DNA of 9,692 nt from an uncultured bacterium (GCA_905216045.1 CAJMSL010000067.1:1-9692); one strand, 5' to 3'. Counted from the first letter of the stretch, positions 1-6,234 are shown. The notes: generated by a model not told the origin, from the sequence alone. Translations and numbers: made by a program.

Positions 1-415
1 TACGCAGCTGGGAGGGGCTACCGATGTCGATGTGCTCGATGGCGTCCGCGAAGGTGACCTCGGGGGGGGCGTCGGGCTTCTCGAACTCGTTCAGGTTGAC
101 GACGACCAGGTCGATCAGCTTAATGCCGTGCTGAGCGGCCTCCTGCATGTGCTGCTCGGAATCGCGGCGGGCCAGCAGCGCGCCGTGAACCTTGGGGTGC
201 AGGGTCTTAACGCGGCCGTCCATCATCTCGGGATAGCCCGTGAACTCCTCGATGGGGGTTACGGGAACGCCCGCGTCCTCGATGGCACGAGCCGTGCCGC
301 CCGTAGAGATGATCTCGACGCCAAAGTCGTCAACCAGCGTCCGTGCGAAATCGACGACGCCCGTCTTATCGGTAACCGAGATCAACGCGCGTGCGATCTT
401 CACATCAGATCCCAT
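1..415 (-). CDS. purH: PurH, bifunctional AICAR formyltransferase/IMP cyclohydrolase (N-terminal part, cut by window edge)
   Basis: This gene encodes the last two steps of de novo purine synthesis (AICAR to FAICAR to IMP) in the cytoplasm. Only the first 138 residues are visible; they belong to the MGS-like IMP cyclohydrolase domain. Diagnostic blocks are ALISVTDKTG near residue 10, STGGTARAIED around 37-47, PEMMDGRVKTLHPKVHGALL around 60-80, and VVVNL followed by an IDIG block near the edge. The start at 415 is chosen because a perfect AGGAGG lies 5 bases upstream (plus 421-426). Two conserved blocks are odd: the usual NLYPF reads NLNEF, and the usual IDIGGPxxLR reads IDIGSPSQLR. The Tyr replaced by Asn corresponds to a residue implicated in cyclohydrolase catalysis in the animal enzyme. 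The C-terminal formyltransferase domain would lie outside the window. The family call is very secure; full length and activity cannot be judged. Confidence 0.95.
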   Translation of the reverse strand, partial: MGSDVKIARALISVTDKTGVVDFARTLVDDFGVEIISTGGTARAIEDAGVPVTPIEEFTGYPEMMDGRVKTLHPKVHGALLARRDSEQHMQEAAQHGIKLIDLVVVNLNEFEKPDAPPEVTFADAIEHIDIGSPSQLR

Positions 416-692
416 GCAGTCCTCCTGTCTGGTACGCCGCCGTGCTCTGTGAGTCGGTGATACGTCGATCTGCAGCGCTCGCGCAGCGGCATTGAAAATA
501 CTGATTTAATGTAGCGCATCGAGCGCATCGATGCACCCCGCAACGGGCGCATGTGCAGAAAAAGTTTGCGAGCGGAGGGGATGGGCATGGCATCGGGCAC
601 GGTGAGTTCATGGAACACAGGGGCACCATAATTAGATGCCAATGGCGTGGTAGAACTGTGCTCGATATGCATCCGCAAAAGAAAGAGGCACC
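416..692. other. Divergent intergenic region between purH and the GNAT gene
   Basis: This 277-base gap must hold the promoters of both flanking genes. I see no convincing ORF. On the minus side there is only the purH SD (421-426). A doubled GCGCATCGA sits at about 513-531, and an imperfect hairpin at about 531-550 (TGCACCC against GGGCGCA) could lie in the purH leader. On the plus side an AT-rich CATAAT at 627-632 could be a -10 box for the GNAT gene, but no good -35 lies at the right distance. No purine riboswitch core was recognised. Confidence 0.5.
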
Positions 693-1334
693 ATGGTCTC
701 GCGGGTTCTCTACCGACCGTTTGATACCGAAGACTTCGACGCCATCGCGCTGATTCTGCAGCAGCTTTGGCATAACAATTCGGATAACGATGAGTACAAC
801 CGCCTTGAGGCCGCGTGCGACCTCGCCTACTGCCTTTCGTCGTCGACGTTTTCACAGGTTGCGGTGATTGACGGCGAGGCGCGCGGTATTGCACTTGCAC
901 GCGCAGGACAGAACCCCGGCGTCACTATCAACGAGCATTGGATGGATACCGAACGCGCGCTGCTATCGCAGATGCGTGAGCTAGAGCCCGATGCCTGCGC
1001 CGAGTACCTCTCGTTTGTGCGCGCAACCATTCGAACCAACAACCGCCTGCTCGAGAGCAGCCCGTTGCCGCACGACAACGAGGTCACGCTGCTTGTCGTG
1101 GATCGCGATGTCCATGGCCTGGGCGTTGGCACGGTTCTGCTCGATGCCGCCGTCTCGCACCTGTCCTCGCTTGGAGCGACGAGGGCGCACCTGTACACCG
1201 ACTCCAACTGCTCGTGGCAGTTCTACGAACTGCACGGCTTTAAGCGCACGGCCACGCACCGCGCCAACCGCGAAGAGCGCCGCCACGCCATGCCGCGCGA
1301 AAGCTTCCTCTACGAACTCGACCTAACAGCCTAA
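693..1334 (+). CDS. GNAT-family N-acetyltransferase
   Basis: A cytoplasmic 213-residue protein of the Gcn5-related acetyltransferase fold, expected to move an acetyl group from acetyl-CoA to an amine or protein N-terminus; the substrate is unknown. The acetyl-CoA-binding motif A is visible at residues 134-152: LLVVDRDVHGLGVGTVLLDAA, in which HGLGVG replaces the usual Q/RxxGxG/A. It is followed by a beta strand (ATRAHLYTDS, about 162-171) and the motif B helix FYELHGFKR (about 177-185). The N-terminal half, about 130 residues, is longer than in minimal GNATs and carries no second recognisable acetyltransferase motif. The ATG at 693 is supported by GAAAGAGG (about 680-687) 5 bases upstream. It is transcribed away from purH and converges on the DUF2207 gene, so it looks monocistronic. 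The family call is strong; the specific function is open. Confidence 0.88.
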   Translation: MVSRVLYRPFDTEDFDAIALILQQLWHNNSDNDEYNRLEAACDLAYCLSSSTFSQVAVIDGEARGIALARAGQNPGVTINEHWMDTERALLSQMRELEPDACAEYLSFVRATIRTNNRLLESSPLPHDNEVTLLVVDRDVHGLGVGTVLLDAAVSHLSSLGATRAHLYTDSNCSWQFYELHGFKRTATHRANREERRHAMPRESFLYELDLTA

Positions 1335-1349
1335 ACCCGGCAGCCATAC

Positions 1350-1380
1350 CTAGTCATTTAGGAACGTTCCCAGTGACTAG
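1350..1380. repeat. Near-perfect palindrome containing GGAACGTTCC
   Basis: CTAGTCA at 1350-1356 is the exact reverse complement of TGACTAG at 1374-1380. Between them lies the perfect 10-bp palindrome GGAACGTTCC (1361-1370). It begins 16 bases after the GNAT stop codon. No T-run follows on the plus strand, so it is not a standard terminator. Its core, read on the minus strand as TGGGAACGTTCC, matches motifs at 3538-3550 and (diverged) 1385-1396, which suggests a small interspersed palindromic element. Confidence 0.65.
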
Positions 1381-1384
1381 TCGT

Positions 1385-1397
1385 TGGGGACAGTCTT
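1385..1397 (+). repeat. Diverged copy of the TGGGGAC intergenic motif
   Basis: TGGGGACAGTCTT here resembles TGGGGACGTTCCTT (from 3538) and TGGGACACTCCTT (from 3566), all intergenic and in the same orientation. It lies directly after the 1350-1380 palindrome, whose core is an inverted copy of the motif, so the gap carries a head-to-head pair. The short length limits confidence. Confidence 0.4.
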
Positions 1398-1410
1398 CGT
1401 AGGTGGCGCA

Positions 1411-1457
1411 TAAAAATGGGATGGATCCGTCGGCAGTCGCCGGAGAAGATCCATCCC
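1411..1457 (-). terminator. Rho-independent terminator of the DUF2207 gene
   Basis: The arms GGGATGGATC (1418-1427) and GATCCATCCC (1448-1457) are perfect complements of 10 bp. A second short stem, CGGC (1431-1434) with GCCG (1439-1442), lies inside the 20-base loop. Read on the minus strand the hairpin is followed by ATTTTTA (1411-1417), so it terminates the minus-strand gene ending at 1473. On the plus strand A residues follow the hairpin, so it would not be an intrinsic terminator for the GNAT gene. Confidence 0.85.
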
Positions 1458-1472
1458 AAAAATCAGAGCGCG

Positions 1473-3416
1473 CTAGAACGTTCCGCCGCCGCCTCCGCCG
1501 ACGCCGCCTCCGCCGCCGCCCGAGAAGCCGCCACCACCGCCGCCGCTCGAGCTATCGGAACTCGACGCCAGCTCACGGATGCTCTCGTGATACACGTCAT
1601 CGAACGAATCGAGCGGAGACTCGATACCGTAATGATGGTAGTACCACCAGTAGCAGGGATAATTGTCATAGAAATCGTCGGCCTCGCGCACCTCGGGCGG
1701 CACGGCCTCGGCAAGCTGACGCAGCACTTCCTTGGAAACACCCAGCGCAACGCCCATCACCAGCAGCTTGTTCCACAGCACCAGATCGCCCGGGACGGCT
1801 TCCTTTAGGCGTGTGAAATCCTCGAGCCAATGCTTGAGCGCCTTGCAGCGAGCCGCCACCTCGGCGCCCTCCGGCGTAAAGCGGCGGAACGTAAGGCCCA
1901 CGCCGATACCCACCAGCACAATCGGCACCGAGATAACCGCGGCGGTAATGTTCGCCTGTGCGCCATCGGTAAAGAAGATAGATCCCACGGGAACAAAGGC
2001 AATCAGGATACCAAGAACCAGGCAAAACACCATTGCAACAATGCCGTCCGAGGCAACGTACTCGCTATCGGCCAGCTTGCCCTTAACGGTGTTCTGATAG
2101 TCCTCGAGCTTATCACCCACGGGTGTAGCGTGCTGCTTGACGTAGTGCTGCAGCTCGTCGAACGTGCGCGAACGGTCACCGTTCTCGTCAGGCTTAGCAC
2201 CGGCAAAGAAGACCTTGAGCACCATGTGGTCAATGCCCTTGGCCGACTTCCAGCCCGCATCACTCACCGTCACGCGATACGTCTGCTCTTCTTTTTCACG
2301 CCCCAACAGACCCTTCTTGGCCTTGGTCACGGTCGCCTGCTCCAGCTTGATCACACGGTCGTCAGTGAGCTTCATGAGCGTGGCGATATATGCCTGATCG
2401 GGCACCTCGTTCCAGCTCATGAGGGCCGAAAGCACGGCGGGATGGTCGGCCGAAGGCACATCGCGGAAATATTCGTCCTGGAAAAGCGGCTTGGGCTTGC
2501 GCTTGCGCAGCTTGAGCATAACGATTGTGCCGGTAAAGGCCACCGCCGCAACAACACTTAGCACGGCAAGTGCATTGGCAATCATGCGAGCGTGAGCGCG
2601 GCGGGCGTTAGCTTCGTCGGCCCATTCCTTCTCTTCGCTCAGGATCGTTGACATGCGCTCTTCGCCCGAAGCGGCAAGCTGCGGCACCCAGTCGCTAGGG
2701 AAGGCGATGCGTGCCTCGGCGAATTCGCCCTGATGCACGCAGGGAATGGTATAGGTGACCATGGGTTCGTCCGCATCGAGCGATACATCGCCCGTCAGCG
2801 GGCCGTGGCCCCATGCGCGGAAGTTATCGCCCTTGACGGCCGCCGTCCCGGCAGCGGCATTTGCGAAGCGCACTTCCATCTCGACATCGTCGGAGTCCGC
2901 GGACCAGCCGTCGCCCACAAACTTCCAGTAGAGCTCGGCGGTATCGGCCCAGTTCATGACCGCACCGGTCATGGAATAACTCACGTAGTAGATTGCATTG
3001 TCGCCGCTCTCGTGGGGGCTGAACACCTTAATCCTTACGCCGTCACTGGTCTGCTCGACCGTATAGACGCCAGAGTCGCCCTTGTTCGCGCTATCGACTT
3101 TGTTAAACGCGGTGTCCTCTTCCTCGACACTCAGCACGTCGACGCCCGCCGTGCCGCCCTGCTGGTTAGTGCCCGTATTGATCTCCCAAAACACGCCGTT
3201 GATGTCGTCATCGAAATCAAACTGGCGTCCCTCGACAACGGTCAGCGATCCGTCGGCTTCGACCGTGGCGCTGATGTAGGTTTGGGTCATGGAATAACCG
3301 TCGGCGTGTGCGGCGGCGGGCAGTAGCAGCAATGCAAGCGCGACGAGTGCGCAGACGGAAGCAAATCGCGCAAACAGGCGGCGCTGCCGACAGGTTTTGG
3401 CAACGGGGGCGTTCAT
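1473..3416 (-). CDS. DUF2207 domain membrane protein with signal peptide and poly-glycine C-terminus
   Basis: A 647-residue envelope protein of the DUF2207 family (YciQ-like); its biochemical role is unknown. Residues 1-38 form a signal peptide: a basic stretch KTCRQRR, a hydrophobic core of Ala/Leu/Val, and an AHA-D cleavage site. An extracytoplasmic beta-rich domain (about 40-250) contains a GVFWEINTG motif typical of the family. Helix 1 lies at about 280-301, followed by a charged stretch (KLRKRKPKP) and a soluble segment to about 455. Helices 2 and 3 are at about 460-482 and 490-508. The last 25 residues are almost only Gly, with S, F, V and T interruptions (GGGGGGFSGGGGGGVG), the family's hallmark tail. 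The start at 3416 rather than the upstream Met codons (3485, 3452) is chosen because AAAGGA lies 7 bases upstream and the signal peptide then begins properly. It is followed by its own terminator and looks monocistronic. Confidence 0.9.
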   Translation of the reverse strand: MNAPVAKTCRQRRLFARFASVCALVALALLLLPAAAHADGYSMTQTYISATVEADGSLTVVEGRQFDFDDDINGVFWEINTGTNQQGGTAGVDVLSVEEEDTAFNKVDSANKGDSGVYTVEQTSDGVRIKVFSPHESGDNAIYYVSYSMTGAVMNWADTAELYWKFVGDGWSADSDDVEMEVRFANAAAGTAAVKGDNFRAWGHGPLTGDVSLDADEPMVTYTIPCVHQGEFAEARIAFPSDWVPQLAASGEERMSTILSEEKEWADEANARRAHARMIANALAVLSVVAAVAFTGTIVMLKLRKRKPKPLFQDEYFRDVPSADHPAVLSALMSWNEVPDQAYIATLMKLTDDRVIKLEQATVTKAKKGLLGREKEEQTYRVTVSDAGWKSAKGIDHMVLKVFFAGAKPDENGDRSRTFDELQHYVKQHATPVGDKLEDYQNTVKGKLADSEYVASDGIVAMVFCLVLGILIAFVPVGSIFFTDGAQANITAAVISVPIVLVGIGVGLTFRRFTPEGAEVAARCKALKHWLEDFTRLKEAVPGDLVLWNKLLVMGVALGVSKEVLRQLAEAVPPEVREADDFYDNYPCYWWYYHHYGIESPLDSFDDVYHESIRELASSSDSSSGGGGGGFSGGGGGGVGGGGGGTF

Positions 3417-3528
3417 AGGCACATCCTTTGTCTGTGATACCAGCAACGCCATTGTCCCACGTTTACGGGCGCACATGACGAACATCTAGGCCAGCGGAGT
3501 ATCAAACGGGACGAAAGTCACGCCCGCG

Positions 3529-3582
3529 GCCGGCACCTGGGGACGTTCCTTATCTGCCGGCAAACTGGGACACTCCTTGGCA
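3529..3582 (+). repeat. Two tandem 27-bp repeat units (GCCGGC + TGGGxAC..TCCTT)
   Basis: Unit 1 (3529-3555) and unit 2 (3556-3582) both begin with GCCGGC and carry TGGGGACGTTCCTT and TGGGACACTCCTT respectively. About 16 of 27 positions agree. A third CCGGC boundary follows at 3592-3596, so TGCCGG (3555-3560) and CCGGCA (3592-3597) can also pair. The motif recurs, in both orientations, in the gap at 1361-1397. I read it as a small non-coding intergenic repeat of the REP type; no associated transposase is in the window. Confidence 0.6.
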
Positions 3583-3631
3583 TAGCCCGCTCCGGCAATA
3601 GATACCACTTCATAGCTCCGTCACAGGTGTA

Positions 3632-3790
3632 GCGGCTTTGTGTTGCCGCGACGCGCACTGATTGAGTCCGTGAGCAAGGGGCATAAAGCAGTTGAGCGAA
3701 AACGGTTTGCCCCTTTGCCGTTCGCTTGAGGATCATGTCCCCCTTTTCCGCGGAAACCCCGGCAGTTGCGAAGAGCTGCCGGGGTTTCTG
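3632..3790 (+). ncRNA. Candidate structured small RNA ending in a terminator
   Basis: The stretch holds a hairpin GCGGC/GCCGC (3632-3636 with 3645-3649). It then has two mutually exclusive pairings: AAGGGGCA (3676-3683) with TGCCCCTT (3708-3715), and AGCGAA..CGG (from 3695) with CCGTTCGCT (ending near 3725). A strong terminator follows at 3753-3788. C-runs occur in or near the predicted loops. Because gluQ appears to have its own -10 just before its ATG, the terminator should end a separate short transcript rather than a gluQ leader. No Rfam family could be assigned with confidence; the C-rich loops loosely recall the actinobacterial 6C RNA. The 5' end is not defined; no good promoter was seen. 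Confidence 0.35.
3753..3788 (+). terminator. Strong intrinsic terminator hairpin upstream of gluQ
   Basis: GAAACCCCGGCAG (3753-3765) pairs perfectly over 13 bp with CTGCCGGGGTTTC (3776-3788) around a 10-base loop. On the plus strand the arm ends GGGGTTTC and TGTCGTTT follows, a broken T-tract. On the minus strand the arm also ends in GGGGTTTC but a mixed sequence follows. The plus strand is the better orientation. It lies 137 bases ahead of gluQ with no protein gene directly upstream on this strand, which is why a small RNA or attenuated leader is suspected. Confidence 0.7.
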
Positions 3791-3912
3791 TCGTTTGAGG
3801 GGTTGGGCTGGCGGGTGGCGATCGAGCTGTCGAGCCGGTGGTCCGGCACGCGCAACGCGCGGCCTCGGCAACTTGCAGGCCACGGCAGCGTCTCCCCCAC
3901 CGCGCCCCGCGC

Positions 3913-3918
3913 TATACT
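3913..3918 (+). promoter_or_regulatory. -10 box of a probably leaderless gluQ promoter
   Basis: TATACT (5 of 6 to TATAAT) ends 7 bases before the gluQ ATG at 3926. Transcription from this box would begin at or within a base or two of the start codon, giving a leaderless mRNA, which is common in actinobacteria. No SD sequence precedes the ATG and no clear -35 is seen about 17 bases upstream. This fixes the gluQ start. Confidence 0.6.
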
Positions 3919-3925
3919 CGTCCGC

Positions 3926-4927
3926 ATGGATATCAACGCACGCAACATAGCAACACACGCCGCGGACGCACCAGCAACGGCAGCGCCCACCCCCGTCGTG
4001 GGCCGCTTTGCCCCGTCGCCCTCGGGCCGCATGCACCTGGGCAACGTGTTCAGCTGCCTGTGTGCATGGCTTTCGACCCGCAGCCAAGGCGGCCGCATCG
4101 TGCTGCGCATCGAGGACCTGGACGATCGCTGCAAGCGCCCCGAGCTTGCCGCTCAACTGATTGACGACCTGGCCTGGCTGGGGCTCGAGTGGGACGAAGG
4201 CCCCTACTACCAGCACGATCGTCTGGACCTGTACGAGAGCGCCTTGCATCAGCTGCAAGACGCCGGCCTCACCTACCCCTGCTTTTGCACGCGCGCCGAG
4301 CTCCACGCCGCGAGCGCGCCACACGCCAGCGACGGCACGCCCATCTACCGCGGCGCCTGCAGAGGCCTTTCTGCCGAGGAGGTTGCCCGCCGCAGCATCC
4401 TGCGCGCTCCGGCCACGCGCCTGCGTGTGCCCGCCGTCGACGACCTCGCCGGTGACGTGATCGAATTCGTGGACCGCACGTACGGGGCCCAATGCGAGGC
4501 ACTCGCCACCGAGTGCGGCGACTTTTTGGTGCGCCGCAGCGACGGCGTTTTTGCCTATCAGCTAGCCGTGGTGGTCGACGACGCCGCCATGGGCGTCACC
4601 GAGGTCGTGCGCGGATGCGACCTGCTGGGCTCCACGCCCCGCCAAATCTACCTGCAGCATCTGCTGGGACTTTCCACGCCGCGCTACGCGCACATTCCAC
4701 TGCTTATGTCGCCGGACGGCCGCCGCCTTTCCAAGCGCGACCGCGATCTGGACCTGGGCGAACTACGCGCCCGCTTTGGCACGCCCGAGGCACTGCTGGG
4801 ATGGCTCGCCGGGCAAACGGGCATCGCGCCGGACACCACGCCGCGCTCTGCCGAGCAGCTGGCCGAGCATTTTAGCTGGGATGTTATCCGTACGCATCGG
4901 GAAAACATCACTGTAACGGTCGAGTAA
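3926..4927 (+). CDS. gluQ: GluQ, glutamyl-queuosine tRNA(Asp) synthetase
   Basis: GluQ is a class I GluRS paralogue that attaches glutamate to the queuosine base at the wobble position of tRNA(Asp); it acts in the cytoplasm and uses ATP. The 333-residue protein has the catalytic domain but no anticodon-binding domain, as expected for GluQ (about 300) and unlike GltX (about 470-500). Visible motifs: GRFAPSPSGRMHLGN at 26-40 with HLGN as the HIGH signature, RIEDLDD at 61-67, the zinc site C119-x-C121 with Y141 and C145 (PCFCTR and YRGAC), VVRGCDLLGSTPRQ at 227-240, and RLSKR at 267-271 as the KMSKS equivalent. The first 20 residues are a low-complexity Ala/Thr extension. The ATG at 3926 is preceded by TATACT and no SD, so the mRNA is probably leaderless; an upstream in-frame TTG at 3692 is rejected because the extension crosses a terminator. 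The function implies queuosine in this organism's tRNA(Asp); no queuosine genes are nearby. Confidence 0.9.
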   Translation: MDINARNIATHAADAPATAAPTPVVGRFAPSPSGRMHLGNVFSCLCAWLSTRSQGGRIVLRIEDLDDRCKRPELAAQLIDDLAWLGLEWDEGPYYQHDRLDLYESALHQLQDAGLTYPCFCTRAELHAASAPHASDGTPIYRGACRGLSAEEVARRSILRAPATRLRVPAVDDLAGDVIEFVDRTYGAQCEALATECGDFLVRRSDGVFAYQLAVVVDDAAMGVTEVVRGCDLLGSTPRQIYLQHLLGLSTPRYAHIPLLMSPDGRRLSKRDRDLDLGELRARFGTPEALLGWLAGQTGIAPDTTPRSAEQLAEHFSWDVIRTHRENITVTVE

Positions 4928-4942
4928 CCAGCCACCCCGTCC

Positions 4943-5668
4943 CTACGCAACATCCCAAGGCTGGAGCTCGTCGCCCAGGCGAACAATGCAGTCGTAGAGC
5001 ACGGTATGGCGCTCGGCCGGGTTGGCATCTCGATGAAAATGCCCGTAGTACCAGCGCTTGTAATCCAAGCGGTCTTCCAGCTCATCGAAAAATGCCGTAA
5101 GTCGATCAACCGCGGGGCAATTCCAGCCGGGCGCTGGATAAAGCGTGGGCGAAAGCATGCGCGTAGAGCAGGTGTGGGTGATCACGTAGTCGACCTTCCA
5201 GCCCATTCTGTCGAGCTTTGTCCGCGCCTCATCAAAGTTGCGCTCGTCCGGCAGCTCCTGCGGCCACCAGCTGGAATAGGGAATGCGGTATTCCTTATCC
5301 ACGCTCGTGGCGCCGCCCATGGTAAAGATCGTTGAGCCATCGAGCTCAAAAACCTCGCCGCGTGTTAGGCGCCGAATGGGCGAGGTGTCCGACAGGCGCT
5401 GCGTCAGCCCACCGTGCCACAACTCCATGGGTCGCTCCGCCCAGTGATCGAAACGCTCGTGGTTGCCGTCGACGAACAGCACGGTATAGGGGCGCGACTC
5501 CAGCCAGGCGATGTCGGCGCACTCCTCGGCAGAGAAATCCCAGGGAAAGCCAAAGTCGCCGGCGACGATGAGATAGTCGTCGCCCGTCAGACTATCCCCA
5601 AGATCCCAGTCGCGCAGCTTTTGCATGTCGAGCCCACTGTGGATGTCGCCCGTCACATAGACCGTCAT
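4943..5668 (-). CDS. Calcineurin-like metallophosphoesterase
   Basis: A 241-residue predicted cytoplasmic hydrolase of the calcineurin-like phosphoesterase superfamily with a two-metal centre. All the family blocks are present in order: GDIH at 7-10 (D8, H10), GDFG at 37-40, GNHE at 68-71 (N69, H70), a TH at 164-165, and GHFH at 209-212 (H210, H212). The second block is GDFG rather than the commoner GDxxD/GDLxD, but Asp38 is kept. The start MTVYVTGDIH (5668) places the first metal ligands at the very N-terminus, as in relatives; the longer form from 5704 adds only MWASDLQGSGNP. The ribosome site is weak in both cases. It lies 85 bases downstream of the small membrane protein on the same strand and ends 15 bases from the gluQ stop, tail to tail, with no visible terminator. 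The substrate cannot be inferred. Confidence 0.88.
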   Translation of the reverse strand: MTVYVTGDIHSGLDMQKLRDWDLGDSLTGDDYLIVAGDFGFPWDFSAEECADIAWLESRPYTVLFVDGNHERFDHWAERPMELWHGGLTQRLSDTSPIRRLTRGEVFELDGSTIFTMGGATSVDKEYRIPYSSWWPQELPDERNFDEARTKLDRMGWKVDYVITHTCSTRMLSPTLYPAPGWNCPAVDRLTAFFDELEDRLDYKRWYYGHFHRDANPAERHTVLYDCIVRLGDELQPWDVA

Positions 5669-5712
5669 CGGATTACCACTTCCCTGCAAGTCGCTAGCCC
5701 ACATTCTGCACG

Positions 5713-5719
5713 ATTACTA
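5713..5719 (-). promoter_or_regulatory. Possible -10 element for the metallophosphoesterase gene
   Basis: On the minus strand TAGTAAT ends 8 bases before an in-frame ATG at 5704 and 44 bases before the preferred ATG at 5668. The spacing to 5704 resembles the leaderless arrangement at gluQ, so either a leaderless 253-residue form or a short leader to 5668 is possible. No -35 is visible. Confidence 0.25.
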
Positions 5720-5753
5720 AGCTAACCGTTCCAGCCCTTCCATCCCTTAGGGC

Positions 5754-5993
5754 TTACCCTTCGTTCTTCCATCCAAACGGGTCAAGCACCCAAAAAACCA
5801 GATCGAGCACGCCGCCGGTCATCATGGCGCCGGCAAGGGCCATGCAAACATGCAGAGAACTGGCACTTCGGAGCACGTCGAACGGCCCCAAAGAAGCCAG
5901 CAGCGCGACCGCTGCGCCGACTACGCACAGCGCGAGGCACGGCCCCGCGTCCTTGACGCACTTCTTTGCGAGATGCTTTGCGTTGTCACTCAT
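5754..5993 (-). CDS. Small two-helix membrane protein, function unknown
   Basis: A 79-residue protein starting MSDNAKHLAKK. A short basic N-terminus (K7, K10, K11, K14) precedes a hydrophobic helix at about 18-36 (ALCVVGAAVALLASL). After a short loop (FDVLRSASS) comes a second helix at about 48-70, then DPFGWKNEG at the C-terminus. The Lys-rich N-terminus suggests both ends face the cytoplasm. The ATG at 5993 is chosen because AAGGAG lies 10 bases upstream, a long but usable spacing; upstream in-frame Met codons at 6032 and 6194 lack ribosome sites and would add GC-driven low-quality sequence. It may share a transcript with the metallophosphoesterase 85 bases downstream. I do not recognise the family. 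Confidence 0.6.
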   Translation of the reverse strand: MSDNAKHLAKKCVKDAGPCLALCVVGAAVALLASLGPFDVLRSASSLHVCMALAGAMMTGGVLDLVFWVLDPFGWKNEG

Positions 5994-6206
5994 CGGTATC
6001 GAACTCCTTAGAGGGTCATTGTTCAGACGCATGCCGCCGCGGCGGAGCGGGGCGGCAGGGTAAGTGTCACATGCCGTGCGGACATCAATGGAGAAACCGC
6101 CTGCTCGACCAACCCTTGGCACCGCTTTGCTACCGACACCCCATCCCCCGCTATCGAGGTCTAATACTTTTCCCACCGCCGCGCAAAAACTCATCCAACA
6201 TTAATC

Positions 6207-6234
6207 TTGGCTCAAGAATCGCTTAATCTATAAC
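6207..6234 (+). promoter_or_regulatory. Promoter of the DUF4342/response regulator/kinase operon
   Basis: TTGGCT (6207-6212) and TATAAC (6229-6234) are separated by 16 bases, matching TTGACA and TATAAT at 4 and 5 positions. The region is clearly AT-richer than its surroundings. It would give a leader of about 105 bases to the ATG at 6348. Confidence 0.55.

Larger units (their letters stand above)
3417..3925. other. Large divergent intergenic region between the DUF2207 gene and gluQ
   Basis: About 500 bases without a convincing protein gene. It holds, in order: the DUF2207 upstream region (3417-3528; no clean promoter seen), a 27-bp tandem repeat (3529-3582), a potentially structured stretch (3632-3730), a strong terminator hairpin (3753-3788), GC-rich sequence with nothing I can name (3789-3910), and a -10 box just ahead of gluQ. 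Reading frames through it start at weak codons, lack ribosome binding sites and cross the terminator hairpin. Confidence 0.6.

Noticed and set aside
1403..1816. Plus-strand arginine-rich frames over the glycine tail of the DUF2207 gene
   Set aside because: They are the antisense of GGC/GGT-rich codons and have no ribosome site or domain.
3417..3485. Longer DUF2207 form starting at 3485 or 3452
   Set aside because: It would place 12-23 extra residues before a normal signal peptide, and the AAAGGA site fits the ATG at 3416.
3750..3830. T-box riboswitch upstream of gluQ, suggested by GGGTGGCGATCG after the hairpin
   Set aside because: In a T-box the specificity and antiterminator elements come before the terminator; here the GGGTGG-like string follows it, and the rest of the T-box core is absent.
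3692..3925. In-frame N-terminal extension of gluQ starting at a TTG at 3692
   Set aside because: The extension passes through the 13-bp terminator hairpin, has no ribosome site and does not resemble GluQ N-termini; the ATG at 3926 with its adjacent -10 box fits the family start.
5725..5756. Possible terminator after the small membrane gene (AGCCCT/AGGGCT on the minus strand)
   Set aside because: The stem is only 6 bp with a 10-base loop and no T-run follows.
5994..6194. 146-residue form of the small membrane protein, starting at 6194
   Set aside because: The extra N-terminal residues look like translated GC-rich intergenic sequence and no SD precedes those Met codons; AAGGAG precedes 5993.
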